Shown: in pieces, positions 16,971-25,698 of the stretch
How positions within the stretch are numbered: position 1 is the stretch's first letter
How the letters are laid out: every line of letters starts with the position of its first letter
Source of the DNA: JANXUC01 sp043782485
GTDB taxonomy: Bacteria > Acidobacteriota > Terriglobia > Terriglobales > Acidobacteriaceae
Reading direction: 5' to 3'
DNA: 64,000 bases
Assembly (NCBI GenBank): GCA_043782485.1
Contig: JAYWAL010000064.1
Span: 25,660 to 89,659, forward strand
Translations under genes and position numbers: made by a program
The notes under the pieces: model-generated
Seen by the model: the letters and a program-made list of their open reading frames with translations, nothing else
Told to the model about the DNA's origin: nothing
The model's database searches: none

Positions 16971-19244
16971 TTGCCCGCCCAAACTCCAAATCGCCCTGAT
17001 CCTCCGCGTGGCCGCGCAGCCGTGCTTTGGCTGGCAATCGGAACGTTTTTGCTCTTTGCCGTCGCCATTTCCCAGACCGCTTTCAACCTAAAATTCATTC
17101 AGCCCGATAACAACACGCTGGGATATGCGGCGCTTTCCGGGCTGATTTTTCTGTTGCTGCTGGCGATGACTTTTGTGCTCCTGCGCAACCTCTTGAAGCT
17201 CTACGGAGACCGGCAGCTCGGGGTACTCGGGTCAAAATTCCGGGCGCGCATGGTGCTGATGGTGCTGCTGCTCTCGCTGCTGCCGGTGATGGCACAGTTT
17301 GGTTTTGCCCGGCTGTTACTGAATCGTTCCATCGATAAGTGGTTCTCCCGGCCCGTGGAAGAGGTCCGGAAAGACACGCAGGCAGTGGCGTCGTTGATGG
17401 TGGGCTACGCCGGGCAGAACGCGCAATCCGAGGCCAGCTCAATCGCATCGGCACAGGACCTGCGGTGGGCGTTCTCTTCCGGAGACTTTTCCGGTGCGGC
17501 CAACGAATTTCGGAAGCATGAAGCCACTCTGCAAGGGGGCTTCGTCGTGGCGCTGATTGATGGAGAGCTGAAGGCGAGTCAGAACGTGCCCGGAAGTTGG
17601 CCGCTGCGGGACCTAAAGATTCCCGCGCATCAGGGTGCGGTTGCCGGTCCGGCTCATTTTCAATTCGGCAAGGCCGAATACATTCTGGCAGCGGCGCCGG
17701 TTGGGGAGCACGGCCTAATCCTGGTGGGAATGCCTTTGCCTCTGGAGTTTTCCAGCACAGTGCGGGAACTGGACGAAAGCGAGCAACGCTACATCGAACT
17801 GAGCCGCGAACGGAAACTGCTGAGCCGCACCTATATGTCGCAGCTGCTGCTCATCACCTTGCTGGTGCTGTTTGCCGCCATGTGGCTCGCCATGTTCCTG
17901 GCTAAACTAGTTACGCGACCGGTGGAAGCACTGGGCGAGGCCATGCAGGCTGTTTCACGCGGCCAATTGAACTACCGCGTGGAAGTTAGCGCCGCCGACG
18001 AACTCGGCGATCTAGTGCGATCGTTCAACCGCATGGCGTCCGAACTTGAGAGCAGCCGTTCCCAGATCGAACTGGCTGGACGCGAACTTGCCGATGCCAA
18101 TTCCGCACTGGAGCGCCGCCGCCACTACATTGAAACCTTGGTTGAAAGCATCCCGACCGGCGTCGTCTCGCTGGCAGCGGAAGGCACCATCCACCATGCG
18201 AACCATGCCTTCGTGCGCATGCTGCATCCCGCTGATGCCATCCCCCCAGAGCCAGCCGCGTTATACGGATCGACTTTGCCGCTCATTTTGCCAGACGAGT
18301 CAATGGAAGAAATTAGGCCGCTCATGCGGCGAGCCGAGCGCATGGGAATGGCTTCGGCGCAAATGGAAATCACAGTGGCGCGGAAGACTTTGACCGTTGC
18401 CGTTACGGTCTCGACGCTCGACTACCAAGGCCAACGGCTGGGTTATGTACTGGTGTTTGAAGACCTGTCCGATTTGCTGCAAGCGCAGAAACAGGCTGCC
18501 TGGCGGGAAGTGGCGCGGCGCGTGGCCCATGAAATCAAGAATCCTCTGACTCCCATTGCGCTCTCCGCCGAGCGCATTCGGCGGCAACTGGAGCGCGGCC
18601 TGCCCATGGACGAAGCCTCTGTGACAGCCATTCGCAGCGGCTCGGAAACCATTTCCAGTTCGGTCGAGACCTTGCGGACTCTCGTGGACGAATTTGCCAC
18701 CGTGGCACGGTTTCCCCGGGCCACGCCCCACCCCTGCGACGCACAGCAAGTCATCGCCAGCGCCCTGGCGATGTTTGACGGACGCTTGCAGGGCATTCGC
18801 ATTCAATCCGCCGTCCCATCAGGACTGCCCAAAGTGATGGCCGACCCGGAAGCGCTCAAACGCGCACTCGCCAACCTGATCGACAATGCGGCCGAAGCGA
18901 TGAAAGACTCCCTAATGCGCGAGATTCACCTTTCGGCAGGCCTGCTGCCTAGTCACGATACGATTGAGATCGTGGTCGCCGATACCGGCCACGGGGTTTC
19001 GCGCGAAGCCAAAGAAAAGCTGTTCCTTCCCTACTTTTCCACCAAGCAGCGCGGAACTGGTCTCGGGCTTTCCATTGTCAGCCGAATTATTGAAGACCAT
19101 CATGGTTCCATCCGCGTGGAGGAAAACTCCCCGGTCGGGACGCGGTTTATTATTGAATTGCCGGTCGCCGAAGCCCCCGAGGTGGAACCGGTTGTCCCGG
19201 AAGCCGCCACACTCACGCAAAATGCCCAACATTCTGATCGTTGA
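16971..19244 (+). CDS. ntrY: NtrY-type membrane sensor histidine kinase
   Basis: 757 residues from a TTG at 16971. Three N-terminal transmembrane segments (about 20-40, 45-70, 88-112), a periplasmic or extracytoplasmic sensor region, a fourth transmembrane helix (about 288-312, LLLITLLVLFAAMWLAMFLA), HAMP (about 313-365), PAS (about 375-490), phosphoacceptor motif RRVAHEIKNPLTPIALSAER, and HATPase (NLIDNAAEAM, VADTGHGVS, GTGLGLSIVSRI). This architecture is that of NtrY. The response regulator overlaps the 3' end by 23 bases. In other bacteria NtrYX affects nitrogen metabolism and redox or envelope responses. Confidence 0.85.
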   Translation: MPAQTPNRPDPPRGRAAVLWLAIGTFLLFAVAISQTAFNLKFIQPDNNTLGYAALSGLIFLLLLAMTFVLLRNLLKLYGDRQLGVLGSKFRARMVLMVLLLSLLPVMAQFGFARLLLNRSIDKWFSRPVEEVRKDTQAVASLMVGYAGQNAQSEASSIASAQDLRWAFSSGDFSGAANEFRKHEATLQGGFVVALIDGELKASQNVPGSWPLRDLKIPAHQGAVAGPAHFQFGKAEYILAAAPVGEHGLILVGMPLPLEFSSTVRELDESEQRYIELSRERKLLSRTYMSQLLLITLLVLFAAMWLAMFLAKLVTRPVEALGEAMQAVSRGQLNYRVEVSAADELGDLVRSFNRMASELESSRSQIELAGRELADANSALERRRHYIETLVESIPTGVVSLAAEGTIHHANHAFVRMLHPADAIPPEPAALYGSTLPLILPDESMEEIRPLMRRAERMGMASAQMEITVARKTLTVAVTVSTLDYQGQRLGYVLVFEDLSDLLQAQKQAAWREVARRVAHEIKNPLTPIALSAERIRRQLERGLPMDEASVTAIRSGSETISSSVETLRTLVDEFATVARFPRATPHPCDAQQVIASALAMFDGRLQGIRIQSAVPSGLPKVMADPEALKRALANLIDNAAEAMKDSLMREIHLSAGLLPSHDTIEIVVADTGHGVSREAKEKLFLPYFSTKQRGTGLGLSIVSRIIEDHHGSIRVEENSPVGTRFIIELPVAEAPEVEPVVPEAATLTQNAQHSDR

Positions 19245-20577
19245 CGACGAAGCCAGCATCCGCAAGATTCTTCTCGAAGTGCTCGGCGAGGAGGGCTATT
19301 CCGCCACCGCCGTGGACTCGGGCGAAGCGTGCCTGGAGGCGTTGCGCAAGCAGCCCAGCAGCGTCGTGCTGCTCGACATCTGGCTGCCGGGAGCAGACGG
19401 GCTGGATACCCTGCAAAAAATTCGCGAGCTGGAGAACCCGCCCGAAGTCGTCATGATTTCCGGTCACGGAACCATCGAAACAGCCGTCCGCGCCACCAAG
19501 CTGGGCGCATTTGATTTCCTCGAAAAGCCACTCTCGCTCGACCGGACGCTGATTGTCCTCAAGAACGCCGTAGAGGCCCACCGGCTCCGCGCCGAGAATC
19601 GCGACCTGAAGAAGCAGACGGTGGTGCGCAGCCTGATCGTCGGCGACAGTGTGCCGATGAAGGCTCTGCGCCAGCAGATTGCCATTATGGCCCCGACCAA
19701 TGGCCGCGTCCTGGTTTACGGCGAATCCGGCACCGGCAAAGAACTGGTGGCCCACGCAATCCACGCGCAAAGCCTGCGGAAAGACGGGCTATTTGTGGAG
19801 CTGAACTGCGCCGCAATTCCCGAAGAATTGATTGAGAGCGAGCTGTTTGGGCACCGGAAGGGTTCGTTCTCCGGGGCAGCCGCGGACAAGGAAGGCAAAT
19901 TCCAGAAAGCGGACGGCGGCACACTCTTCCTGGACGAAGTTGGCGACATGAGCCTGACCACGCAATCCAAGGTTTTGCGGGCACTGGACGAAGGACGCGT
20001 GGCACCAGTCGGCGGAGAAGACTCCATTGTTGTGGATGTGCGCGTGATTGCCGCGACGAACAAGGATTTGGAGGAAGAAATTGCCCGCGGGAACTTCCGC
20101 GAAGACTTATTCTATCGCCTGAACGTTATTCCGTTCTTTGTCCCGCCGCTGCGCGAACACCCCGAAGACATTCCCCAGCTGGTCCGGCACTTTATGAAGG
20201 AGTTTTCCTCGGCCTACAGCCGCCGCCCCCGCGAAATTACCGATGATGCGGTGGACGTTCTGCTCCGCTATTCCTGGCCCGGGAACGTGCGGGAACTGCG
20301 CAATGTGATTGAACGCATCGTAATTATGAACCCTGCGGTGGCGCGCTTCGAGCGCAAACATCTGCCGCCGCTGGTCTATCGCGAAAGCGTGCGGCGACCG
20401 GCGGGCGCGGAGTTCACTACGCTGCATGACGCGCGAGCGGCCTACGAGAAGGACTTTATCCTCAAGAAGCTGGATGAAAACCACGGCAACGTGAGCCGCA
20501 CAGCGGAATTACTAGGATTGGAACGCAGCCATCTCTACCGGAAAATGAAGGGCTTGGGGATTGCGGTGAAAGAGTAA
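19222..20577 (+). CDS. ntrX: NtrX-type sigma-54-dependent response regulator
   Basis: 451 residues from the ATG at 19222, right at the receiver start (MPNILIVDDEASIRKILLEV); the open frame runs further upstream but that part is antisense-like within ntrY. Receiver with phospho-Asp in VVLLDIWLPGADG, AAA+ domain with Walker A GESGTGKE, a GSFSGA version of the GAFTGA sigma-54 contact loop, Walker B LFLDEVGDMS, and C-terminal Fis-type helix-turn-helix (NVSRTAELLGLERSHLYRKM). GSFSGA/GSFTGA loops are usual in NtrX and raise doubt over strict sigma-54 dependence. Coupled to ntrY by overlap. Confidence 0.86.
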   Translation: MPNILIVDDEASIRKILLEVLGEEGYSATAVDSGEACLEALRKQPSSVVLLDIWLPGADGLDTLQKIRELENPPEVVMISGHGTIETAVRATKLGAFDFLEKPLSLDRTLIVLKNAVEAHRLRAENRDLKKQTVVRSLIVGDSVPMKALRQQIAIMAPTNGRVLVYGESGTGKELVAHAIHAQSLRKDGLFVELNCAAIPEELIESELFGHRKGSFSGAAADKEGKFQKADGGTLFLDEVGDMSLTTQSKVLRALDEGRVAPVGGEDSIVVDVRVIAATNKDLEEEIARGNFREDLFYRLNVIPFFVPPLREHPEDIPQLVRHFMKEFSSAYSRRPREITDDAVDVLLRYSWPGNVRELRNVIERIVIMNPAVARFERKHLPPLVYRESVRRPAGAEFTTLHDARAAYEKDFILKKLDENHGNVSRTAELLGLERSHLYRKMKGLGIAVKE

Positions 20578-20581
20578 CGGT

Positions 20582-21022
20582 CTACCGCTTAACCATGTGA
20601 ATCTCGGTCCCATTCTTGTGATACCGAACTTCATCCATCAACTGGTTCATCAGATAGACGCCACGGCCGTGGTCCGAGAATATGTTTTCCGCAGCCGTCG
20701 GTGTTGGCACGGATGCCGGATCAAACCCAGTTCCTGGATCGCGCACCACAATCACCACGCCGCGCTTGTCATCGCAAACCACGCAGCACTCCACCGTCTT
20801 GGTGGGATCGCACTGGCACCCATGAACCACCGCGTTGGCTAGGGCCTCCGAGAGAGCCAGTTCAATCGCGTCTTCTTTACCGGCCACGCGGTTGGTTTTC
20901 CGCACTTCGGCCATGATTTTCTGCACAGCGGGATCTACCGCCTCGCGCCTTGCGGGCAGCGTTAAATCCAATTGCATCCGGAACCGATTTACGTCTTTCC
21001 GCACCGCGGTCTTCTTGGCCAT
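20582..21022 (-). CDS. RsbW-like anti-sigma regulatory factor (GHKL serine-kinase-type ATPase)
   Basis: 146 residues from the ATG at 21022, which has GGAGAA upstream; a TTG at 21040 would add six residues. GHKL motifs: N-box ELALSEALANAVVHG, G1-like VIVVRDPGTGFDP, and G2-like GRGVYLMNQLMDEV. Such proteins bind ATP and either sequester a sigma factor or phosphorylate an anti-anti-sigma factor in partner-switching. No partner gene (STAS or PP2C) lies adjacent, so its target is unknown. Converges on ntrX with only a 4-base gap. Confidence 0.8.
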   Translation of the reverse strand: MAKKTAVRKDVNRFRMQLDLTLPARREAVDPAVQKIMAEVRKTNRVAGKEDAIELALSEALANAVVHGCQCDPTKTVECCVVCDDKRGVVIVVRDPGTGFDPASVPTPTAAENIFSDHGRGVYLMNQLMDEVRYHKNGTEIHMVKR

Positions 21023-21145
21023 GGGCTTCTCCGGTTCCAACTACCAGCGCATCTAGTTCGATGCAGAATGCTCTATTTGGATGCTATCGGCATTTCCCCC
21101 TTGCGGGCAAATTACCGAGGGGAAGCATCCGGTGTTACTGGAGTA

Positions 21146-22075
21146 TCACTTACGTGCCACTAAATTTTCAAGCTGCCGCTGCCAATCCAGGCCATCGACA
21201 AAGCGCTCGGAATCGCGCCATTTCGGTTCCACCTTCACAAAAAGCTGCAAAAACACCTTGGTTTCGACCAATTTTTCGATTTCCAGGCGGGCTTTGGTGC
21301 CAATCAACTTCAACATTTGGCCCCCTTTTCCCACCAAAATTGCCTTTTGCCCTTCCCGCTCACAGAAGATGGCGGCGGCTATGCGGGTCAGCTTCTTGCC
21401 TTCCACAAATTCCTCGATAACAACGGCGGTGGAGTGAGGAACCTCTTCCTTGGTGTGATGCAGCACCTGCTCACGAATCGCTTCCGACACCATAAAGCGC
21501 ATGGGCAGGTCAGTAATTTGATCCTCGGGAAAATAACGAGGCCCTTGCGGGAGGGTGCGAATCGTCGCTTCCAGCAATGTTTCGATCCCATCTTTTCGCA
21601 ACGCGGAAATCGGAACAATTTCCAGAAACTTCATGCGCTCGCTATATTGCCCAATCACTGGCAGAAGCTTTTGCTTGTCGAGCAAATCAATTTTGTTGAG
21701 CAGCAGGAAAACCGGCGTGCCGGACTTCTTCGCCATTTCGATCAGGAATTCATCGCCCTGGTCCACTTTCTTGGTGGCATCGCAGATTAGGTAAATGAGA
21801 TCGCAGCCTTCCAGCGCGCCATGCACTTCGCGCATCATTTTTTTGCCCAGCGAAGAATCCGCCTTGTGTACGCCGGGCGTGTCGATCAAGATGATCTGCG
21901 CCGCCAGCTGACCTTTTTTCTTCGGAATATTGACGATTCCCTGCACGCGAGTGCGCGTGGTCTGCGGCTTGGGGCTGACGATGGCGAGCTTCTGACCAGC
22001 CAGCGCGTTCAACAGCGTGGACTTTCCGGCGTTCGGCTTTCCGAGAATACAAACAAATCCTGATCGAATGGGCAT
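21146..22075 (-). CDS. era: GTPase Era
   Basis: 309 residues, ATG at 22075. G1 GKPNAGKSTLLNAL, G2 region TTRTRVQGI, G3 DTPGVHKADSSLGKKM, G4 NKID, and a C-terminal KH domain (ERE GQKAILVGKGGQMLK, with the GxxG loop GKGG). Era binds 16S rRNA and supports 30S maturation. Last gene of phoH-ybeY-corC-era, three bases after the CBS-domain gene, a widespread arrangement. Confidence 0.95.
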   Translation of the reverse strand: MPIRSGFVCILGKPNAGKSTLLNALAGQKLAIVSPKPQTTRTRVQGIVNIPKKKGQLAAQIILIDTPGVHKADSSLGKKMMREVHGALEGCDLIYLICDATKKVDQGDEFLIEMAKKSGTPVFLLLNKIDLLDKQKLLPVIGQYSERMKFLEIVPISALRKDGIETLLEATIRTLPQGPRYFPEDQITDLPMRFMVSEAIREQVLHHTKEEVPHSTAVVIEEFVEGKKLTRIAAAIFCEREGQKAILVGKGGQMLKLIGTKARLEIEKLVETKVFLQLFVKVEPKWRDSERFVDGLDWQRQLENLVARK

Positions 22076-22078
22076 CCG

Positions 22079-23368
22079 CTACTCTCCGCCCGCTTGTTCT
22101 GCACTGAGACGCAGCTCGGGCGGCTGAATCGAGGTAATGCGGACGCGCTCAACGCGACGATCCGTAGCTTCCAAAACTTCAAAGCGCAGGCCGCCATCTT
22201 CGATAACTTCCCCGCGCTGCGGTATCCGTCCGGCCAACTCACTGACTAACCCCGCCACCGTAGCCGCTTCTTTGCCTTCGGGGCGCTCGCCAAAGAGTTC
22301 CGTCAGGCGGTCAACGTCCGTATTGCCCAGCACGACATAGGAGGAATCGCTTTCGCGCTCCACGTTCGTGTGCTTGTCGTGGTCATCGTGAATCTCTCCG
22401 ACGATTTCCTCAACCAGGTCTTCAATGGTAACCAGGCCAGCCACGCTGCCATATTCATCCACAACAATCGCCATGCGGATGTTGTTCTTCTGCATCTCGC
22501 GCAAAAGCTCATTGCTGCGGCGCGTTTCCGGAACAAAATGGACATCCTTGCGCATCAGCGTGTCCACCGTCCGCTTCGCCGCTTCACTGTCGGAAACCTG
22601 GAGCACATCCTGCGCGCTGAGAATGCCCTTGATGTTGTGGATGGACCCTTCGTAGACAGGAACTCGGGAAAGGGGTTTAGCCTTCAGCAGGTCGACCAGC
22701 TGCTCGACCGTCGCGGTCACAGGAACGGCCACCATCTCCGGGCGCGGCTTCATGATTTCGCGAACGGTTTTTTCGCCGAACTCCACCACCGACTGAATCA
22801 AGTGGCGATCTTCCTCTTGCAGAATTCCCTCTTCTTGCCCCGCCTCAATCAGCGCGTCCACGGCCTCGGCCTGCGTTTCGGGCTGCTCGTCGGAATGGGC
22901 CTTGGTCAGCGCCGTCACCGACTGCACAAAGCCAACGACCAGCGTGACCGGAAGGCTCAAGTAAATCAGGAAACGCAGGAGCAGACCGCACCGGCCGAGC
23001 CAGCGGCCCTCCGTGCGGGCGAAGAGCACGAATGGCAACACCCGATTGAAAATTACCACAATCAGAACAATCAGCGCGGCGGCTTCGGCAATTTCGGGCG
23101 GACTCCATGGATTGATGCCGAATAGCGTATAGCCCACGATTAGCGTGATCGCGGCCGTCATCAGCTGCACCCAGATGGCGATGGCTAAGCGCGCGCGGTC
23201 GCGGTTGATGCCCAGGCGCGGCTCCACCAGGTTCTCAAAAGAGTCAATATTGTCCTGGAACTCGCGGGAGAGAAACTTCCCCATTTCCGCATACAGGCGA
23301 TCCACATACGAAACCAGCGCCAGCAAAAACAGCAGCATCACGAAAACGAGAATGAGGGCGAGGTTCAC
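22079..23368 (-). CDS. CBS/CorC-type membrane protein (TlyC/hemolysin family)
   Basis: 429 residues, start overlapping the ybeY stop by 4 bases. N-terminal transmembrane helix (LILVFVMLLFLLALVSYVDR) and further segments to about residue 150, a CBS pair about 205-325 (EIMKPRPEMVAVP, AIVVDEYGSVAGLVTIEDLV) and a CorC/HlyC domain at the C-terminus (LGNTDVDRLTELFGE). In many genomes a CorC-like gene sits between ybeY and era. Proposed role in divalent cation homeostasis. It is a second CNNM/CorC-type gene of the window. Confidence 0.85.
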   Translation of the reverse strand: MNLALILVFVMLLFLLALVSYVDRLYAEMGKFLSREFQDNIDSFENLVEPRLGINRDRARLAIAIWVQLMTAAITLIVGYTLFGINPWSPPEIAEAAALIVLIVVIFNRVLPFVLFARTEGRWLGRCGLLLRFLIYLSLPVTLVVGFVQSVTALTKAHSDEQPETQAEAVDALIEAGQEEGILQEEDRHLIQSVVEFGEKTVREIMKPRPEMVAVPVTATVEQLVDLLKAKPLSRVPVYEGSIHNIKGILSAQDVLQVSDSEAAKRTVDTLMRKDVHFVPETRRSNELLREMQKNNIRMAIVVDEYGSVAGLVTIEDLVEEIVGEIHDDHDKHTNVERESDSSYVVLGNTDVDRLTELFGERPEGKEAATVAGLVSELAGRIPQRGEVIEDGGLRFEVLEATDRRVERVRITSIQPPELRLSAEQAGGE

Positions 23369-23817
23369 GACTTCCGCCTGGCCCGTGGCGCGGCACGGGC
23401 GATCAACGCCATCGGCAGTTTCATATCCAGCCGCAATCGGGCTTCCTTGCGCGCCATCGTCCCTTGGTCCGTCTCGTGGTCGTATCCCGCCAAATGCAGC
23501 GCTCCGTGTAAAACCAGAATCTTAATCTCTTCGCTCAGGGTATGCCCCAATTGCGCCGCGTTCGCCCGCGCAATGTCCGCGGAAATGGCCAGGTCGCCAG
23601 CCAGTTTTCCCGGTAAACCCGGCACGGCGGAAAACGACAACACATCCGTGGCCACATCTTTCCCGCGGAAACGGCGATTCAAGCTGCGCATTTCAAGGTT
23701 GTTGGTGATCAACACATTCACGGTTCCCTTGAGCTTCACTGCCCCGCATGCCTTCCGCACAAAACGCTCCAACAAGGCTGCGGTCGCTCCCGGTATTCGC
23801 TTTTTCAAAAGAACCAT
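23365..23817 (-). CDS. ybeY: Endoribonuclease YbeY (rRNA maturation factor)
   Basis: 150 residues. The zinc site HGALHLAGYDHETD matches the family HGxLHLxGYDH signature, and the central motif LNRRFRGKDVATDVLSFS is also typical. YbeY is a metal-dependent single-strand endoribonuclease for 16S 3'-end maturation and quality control. It lies 27 bases after phoH and overlaps the CorC-like gene by 4 bases. Start MVLLKKRIPGAT is the first available in frame. Confidence 0.93.
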   Translation of the reverse strand: MVLLKKRIPGATAALLERFVRKACGAVKLKGTVNVLITNNLEMRSLNRRFRGKDVATDVLSFSAVPGLPGKLAGDLAISADIARANAAQLGHTLSEEIKILVLHGALHLAGYDHETDQGTMARKEARLRLDMKLPMALIARAAPRARRKS

Positions 23818-23844
23818 AGGTGATGGCGAGAATTTTACCTGCTT

Positions 23845-24882
23845 TTACTCGGACGCGGGCGCGGCAGCCCCTGCCGGCTTGGAGGCGGCGTCGCTCTTAG
23901 GCTTTGGCTCCAGCGCCAAAGATAGCTGCGTGGCCCCTTGCTGCGTCTTGTATTCGTCGTAGGCCCGCACAATTCGCTGCACTAACTGGTGACGCACCAC
24001 GTCGGTCTCGTCAAAGTGCACAAAATTAATTCCTTCCACATTCTTCAGCGCTTCCATGGCCTCCAGTAGGCCACTGCGCTTGGCGTTGGGCAAGTCAATC
24101 TGCGTGATGTCGCCCGTAATCACCGCCTTCGAACCGAAGCCAAGTCGCGTCACAAACATCTTCATTTGCTCGGTGGTGGTGTTCTGTGCCTCGTCCATGA
24201 TGACGAACGAATCATTCAAAGTGCGTCCACGCATGAACGCAATCGGAGCAATTTCGATGACATTCTTTTCCAGATAGCGTTCAACTTTTTCGGGATCCAG
24301 CAAGTCGTAGAGCGCGTCATACAAAGGCCGCAGGTAAGGATCGATTTTGTCCTGCAACGTTCCGGGCAAAAACCCGAGGCGCTCGCCAGCTTCCACCGCT
24401 GGACGGGCCAGAATGATGCGACTGACCTTCTTCGCCAGCAGCGCGGAAATGGCCATCGCCACCGCCAGGTAAGTCTTACCTGTTCCGGCCGGCCCAATGC
24501 CAAAAACCATGTCGTGCTTTTCAATCGCGTCCAGGTAGCGACGCTGATTGACGGTCTTCGGCTGCACCATGCGCCGACCCTGCGCCCGCTGCTTGCCCGC
24601 TTCGGCCAGCCCGCGCAGAGTCGCGGTCGCATCGGAGACAACTACGCGCAACATACTGCCCAAGTCGCCATTCGAAAATTGGAACCCGGACTTCTGAAGA
24701 AACACATAGTCGGCGAACACCTGCTCAGCTCGCGAAACGTCCTTGGCCGCGCCTTCAATCTCAATCCCGCTGGCGCGCAGGTCGATGGCCACGTTCAGGC
24801 CGTCTTCGAGCACGTGCAGGTTTTCATCCCGCGTGCCGAACAGCGTCTCGATATTCGCGCCAACTTCAATGCTCTTCTTCAT
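23845..24882 (-). CDS. phoH: PhoH-like ATPase
   Basis: 345 residues, ATG at 24882. An N-terminal KH-like region (about 1-100) is followed by the PhoH ATPase core: Walker A GIGPAGTGKTYLAVAMAI, Walker B FVIMDEAQNTT, and TGDITQIDLP. The tail (residues about 322-345) is an Ala/Pro/Lys-rich low-complexity extension. First gene of the minus-strand phoH-ybeY-corC-era operon. PhoH proteins are RNA-linked ATPases; adjacency to YbeY suggests a role in rRNA or RNA metabolism. Confidence 0.92.
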   Translation of the reverse strand: MKKSIEVGANIETLFGTRDENLHVLEDGLNVAIDLRASGIEIEGAAKDVSRAEQVFADYVFLQKSGFQFSNGDLGSMLRVVVSDATATLRGLAEAGKQRAQGRRMVQPKTVNQRRYLDAIEKHDMVFGIGPAGTGKTYLAVAMAISALLAKKVSRIILARPAVEAGERLGFLPGTLQDKIDPYLRPLYDALYDLLDPEKVERYLEKNVIEIAPIAFMRGRTLNDSFVIMDEAQNTTTEQMKMFVTRLGFGSKAVITGDITQIDLPNAKRSGLLEAMEALKNVEGINFVHFDETDVVRHQLVQRIVRAYDEYKTQQGATQLSLALEPKPKSDAASKPAGAAAPASE

Positions 24883-25203
24883 GGCCTCTTCTTCTTCGTG
24901 AAATCCCTGTCGTTGTTTCGCACCATAGCAAACGCGCGCGAAAACACCGCGTGGGCTGGAACTTCAACAAACAAATCATCTCTTGAGATGGAGGGAACCG
25001 GGGCTTCGGCCACCACAATGGAGGCAACAACCATTGCTGTAAGGTTACGCTGGGGGCGCAAACAGAGTCAATTACCGCTCGGCAGTTGGCAACCAAACCC
25101 GCGCCCCGCTGCATCGGCTTGCGCACACCTCAAATAGGTTTGTCTCACCTCCCTGTAACATCATCTCGGGTCCGCGCTAACGGGTTTCATATCTTCACAA
25201 AGC
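24883..25203. other. Intergenic region upstream of phoH
   Basis: About 320 bases between phoH (minus) and the decayed aminotransferase (plus). Short minus-strand frames occur but show no recognisable product. The region should contain the phoH promoter; I see no convincing motif. Confidence 0.5.
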
Positions 25204-25636
25204 ATTGCTGTCAGCACCAGGGATACAGAGGTCGGCGCACTCTATTCCGAGCACGTGAATCCGCAGTGGGTTCGCTTGTCCCTCCGCGGCTTTGAGATGG
25301 TCAAAGCCGTTCATGGCGCAGGTCTGCTTTGCGGCCTTGAGTTTGCCTCCCCCAAGTCGCTGAAGTTGCGCATCCCCTTCGAGGCGTTTATGCACATCCA
25401 TCCCGTAATGTTCGGCCAAATCCTGGTCATACGCCTGTTTCGCGACAGCGGCATTCTCACCCAATTCTGTGGCAACAACTTTATGGTGCTGAAGGCTGCG
25501 CCACCGCTGGTCGTCAGCGACCTCCAAATTGATGATTTCGTTGCCGCCATTCACCAAGGTGGTCGAATTGGCGCATTCCTCCACTGAATTTTGGTCGGAG
25601 GCTCTGGGACTTGCGCGACGTGCCATCCGCATCTAA
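25204..25636 (+). pseudogene. Decayed class-III (PLP) aminotransferase with internal deletion and frameshift
   Basis: The frame through 25240 reads LYSEHVNPQWVRL, an N-terminal motif I associate with a group of PLP class-III aminotransferases. It then jumps directly to VKAVHGAGLLCGLEFASPKS and LKAAPPLVVSDLQIDDFV, which are C-terminal motifs of the same family. The middle, including the PLP lysine, is missing (a normal protein is about 400-470 residues, so some 300 are lost). Near 25550 the frame shifts: the +1 frame continues VVELAHSSTEFWSEALGLAR and stops at 25636. No good start codon precedes it. It is therefore a remnant just upstream of the type III PKS gene. Confidence 0.75.
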
Positions 25637-25698
25637 TAGACTGATCAAGTCAACCACGGTTGGCATTACTGGCCCAATTCCTGAGGACACACAAGAAA

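Noticed and set aside
18964..19221. N-terminal extension of the NtrX frame
   Set aside because: Lies within ntrY in another frame, composition is shadow-like; the receiver domain starts at 19222.
25195..25632. 145-residue minus-strand frame
   Set aside because: Opposite the aminotransferase remnant, where the plus strand has real motif matches in two frames.
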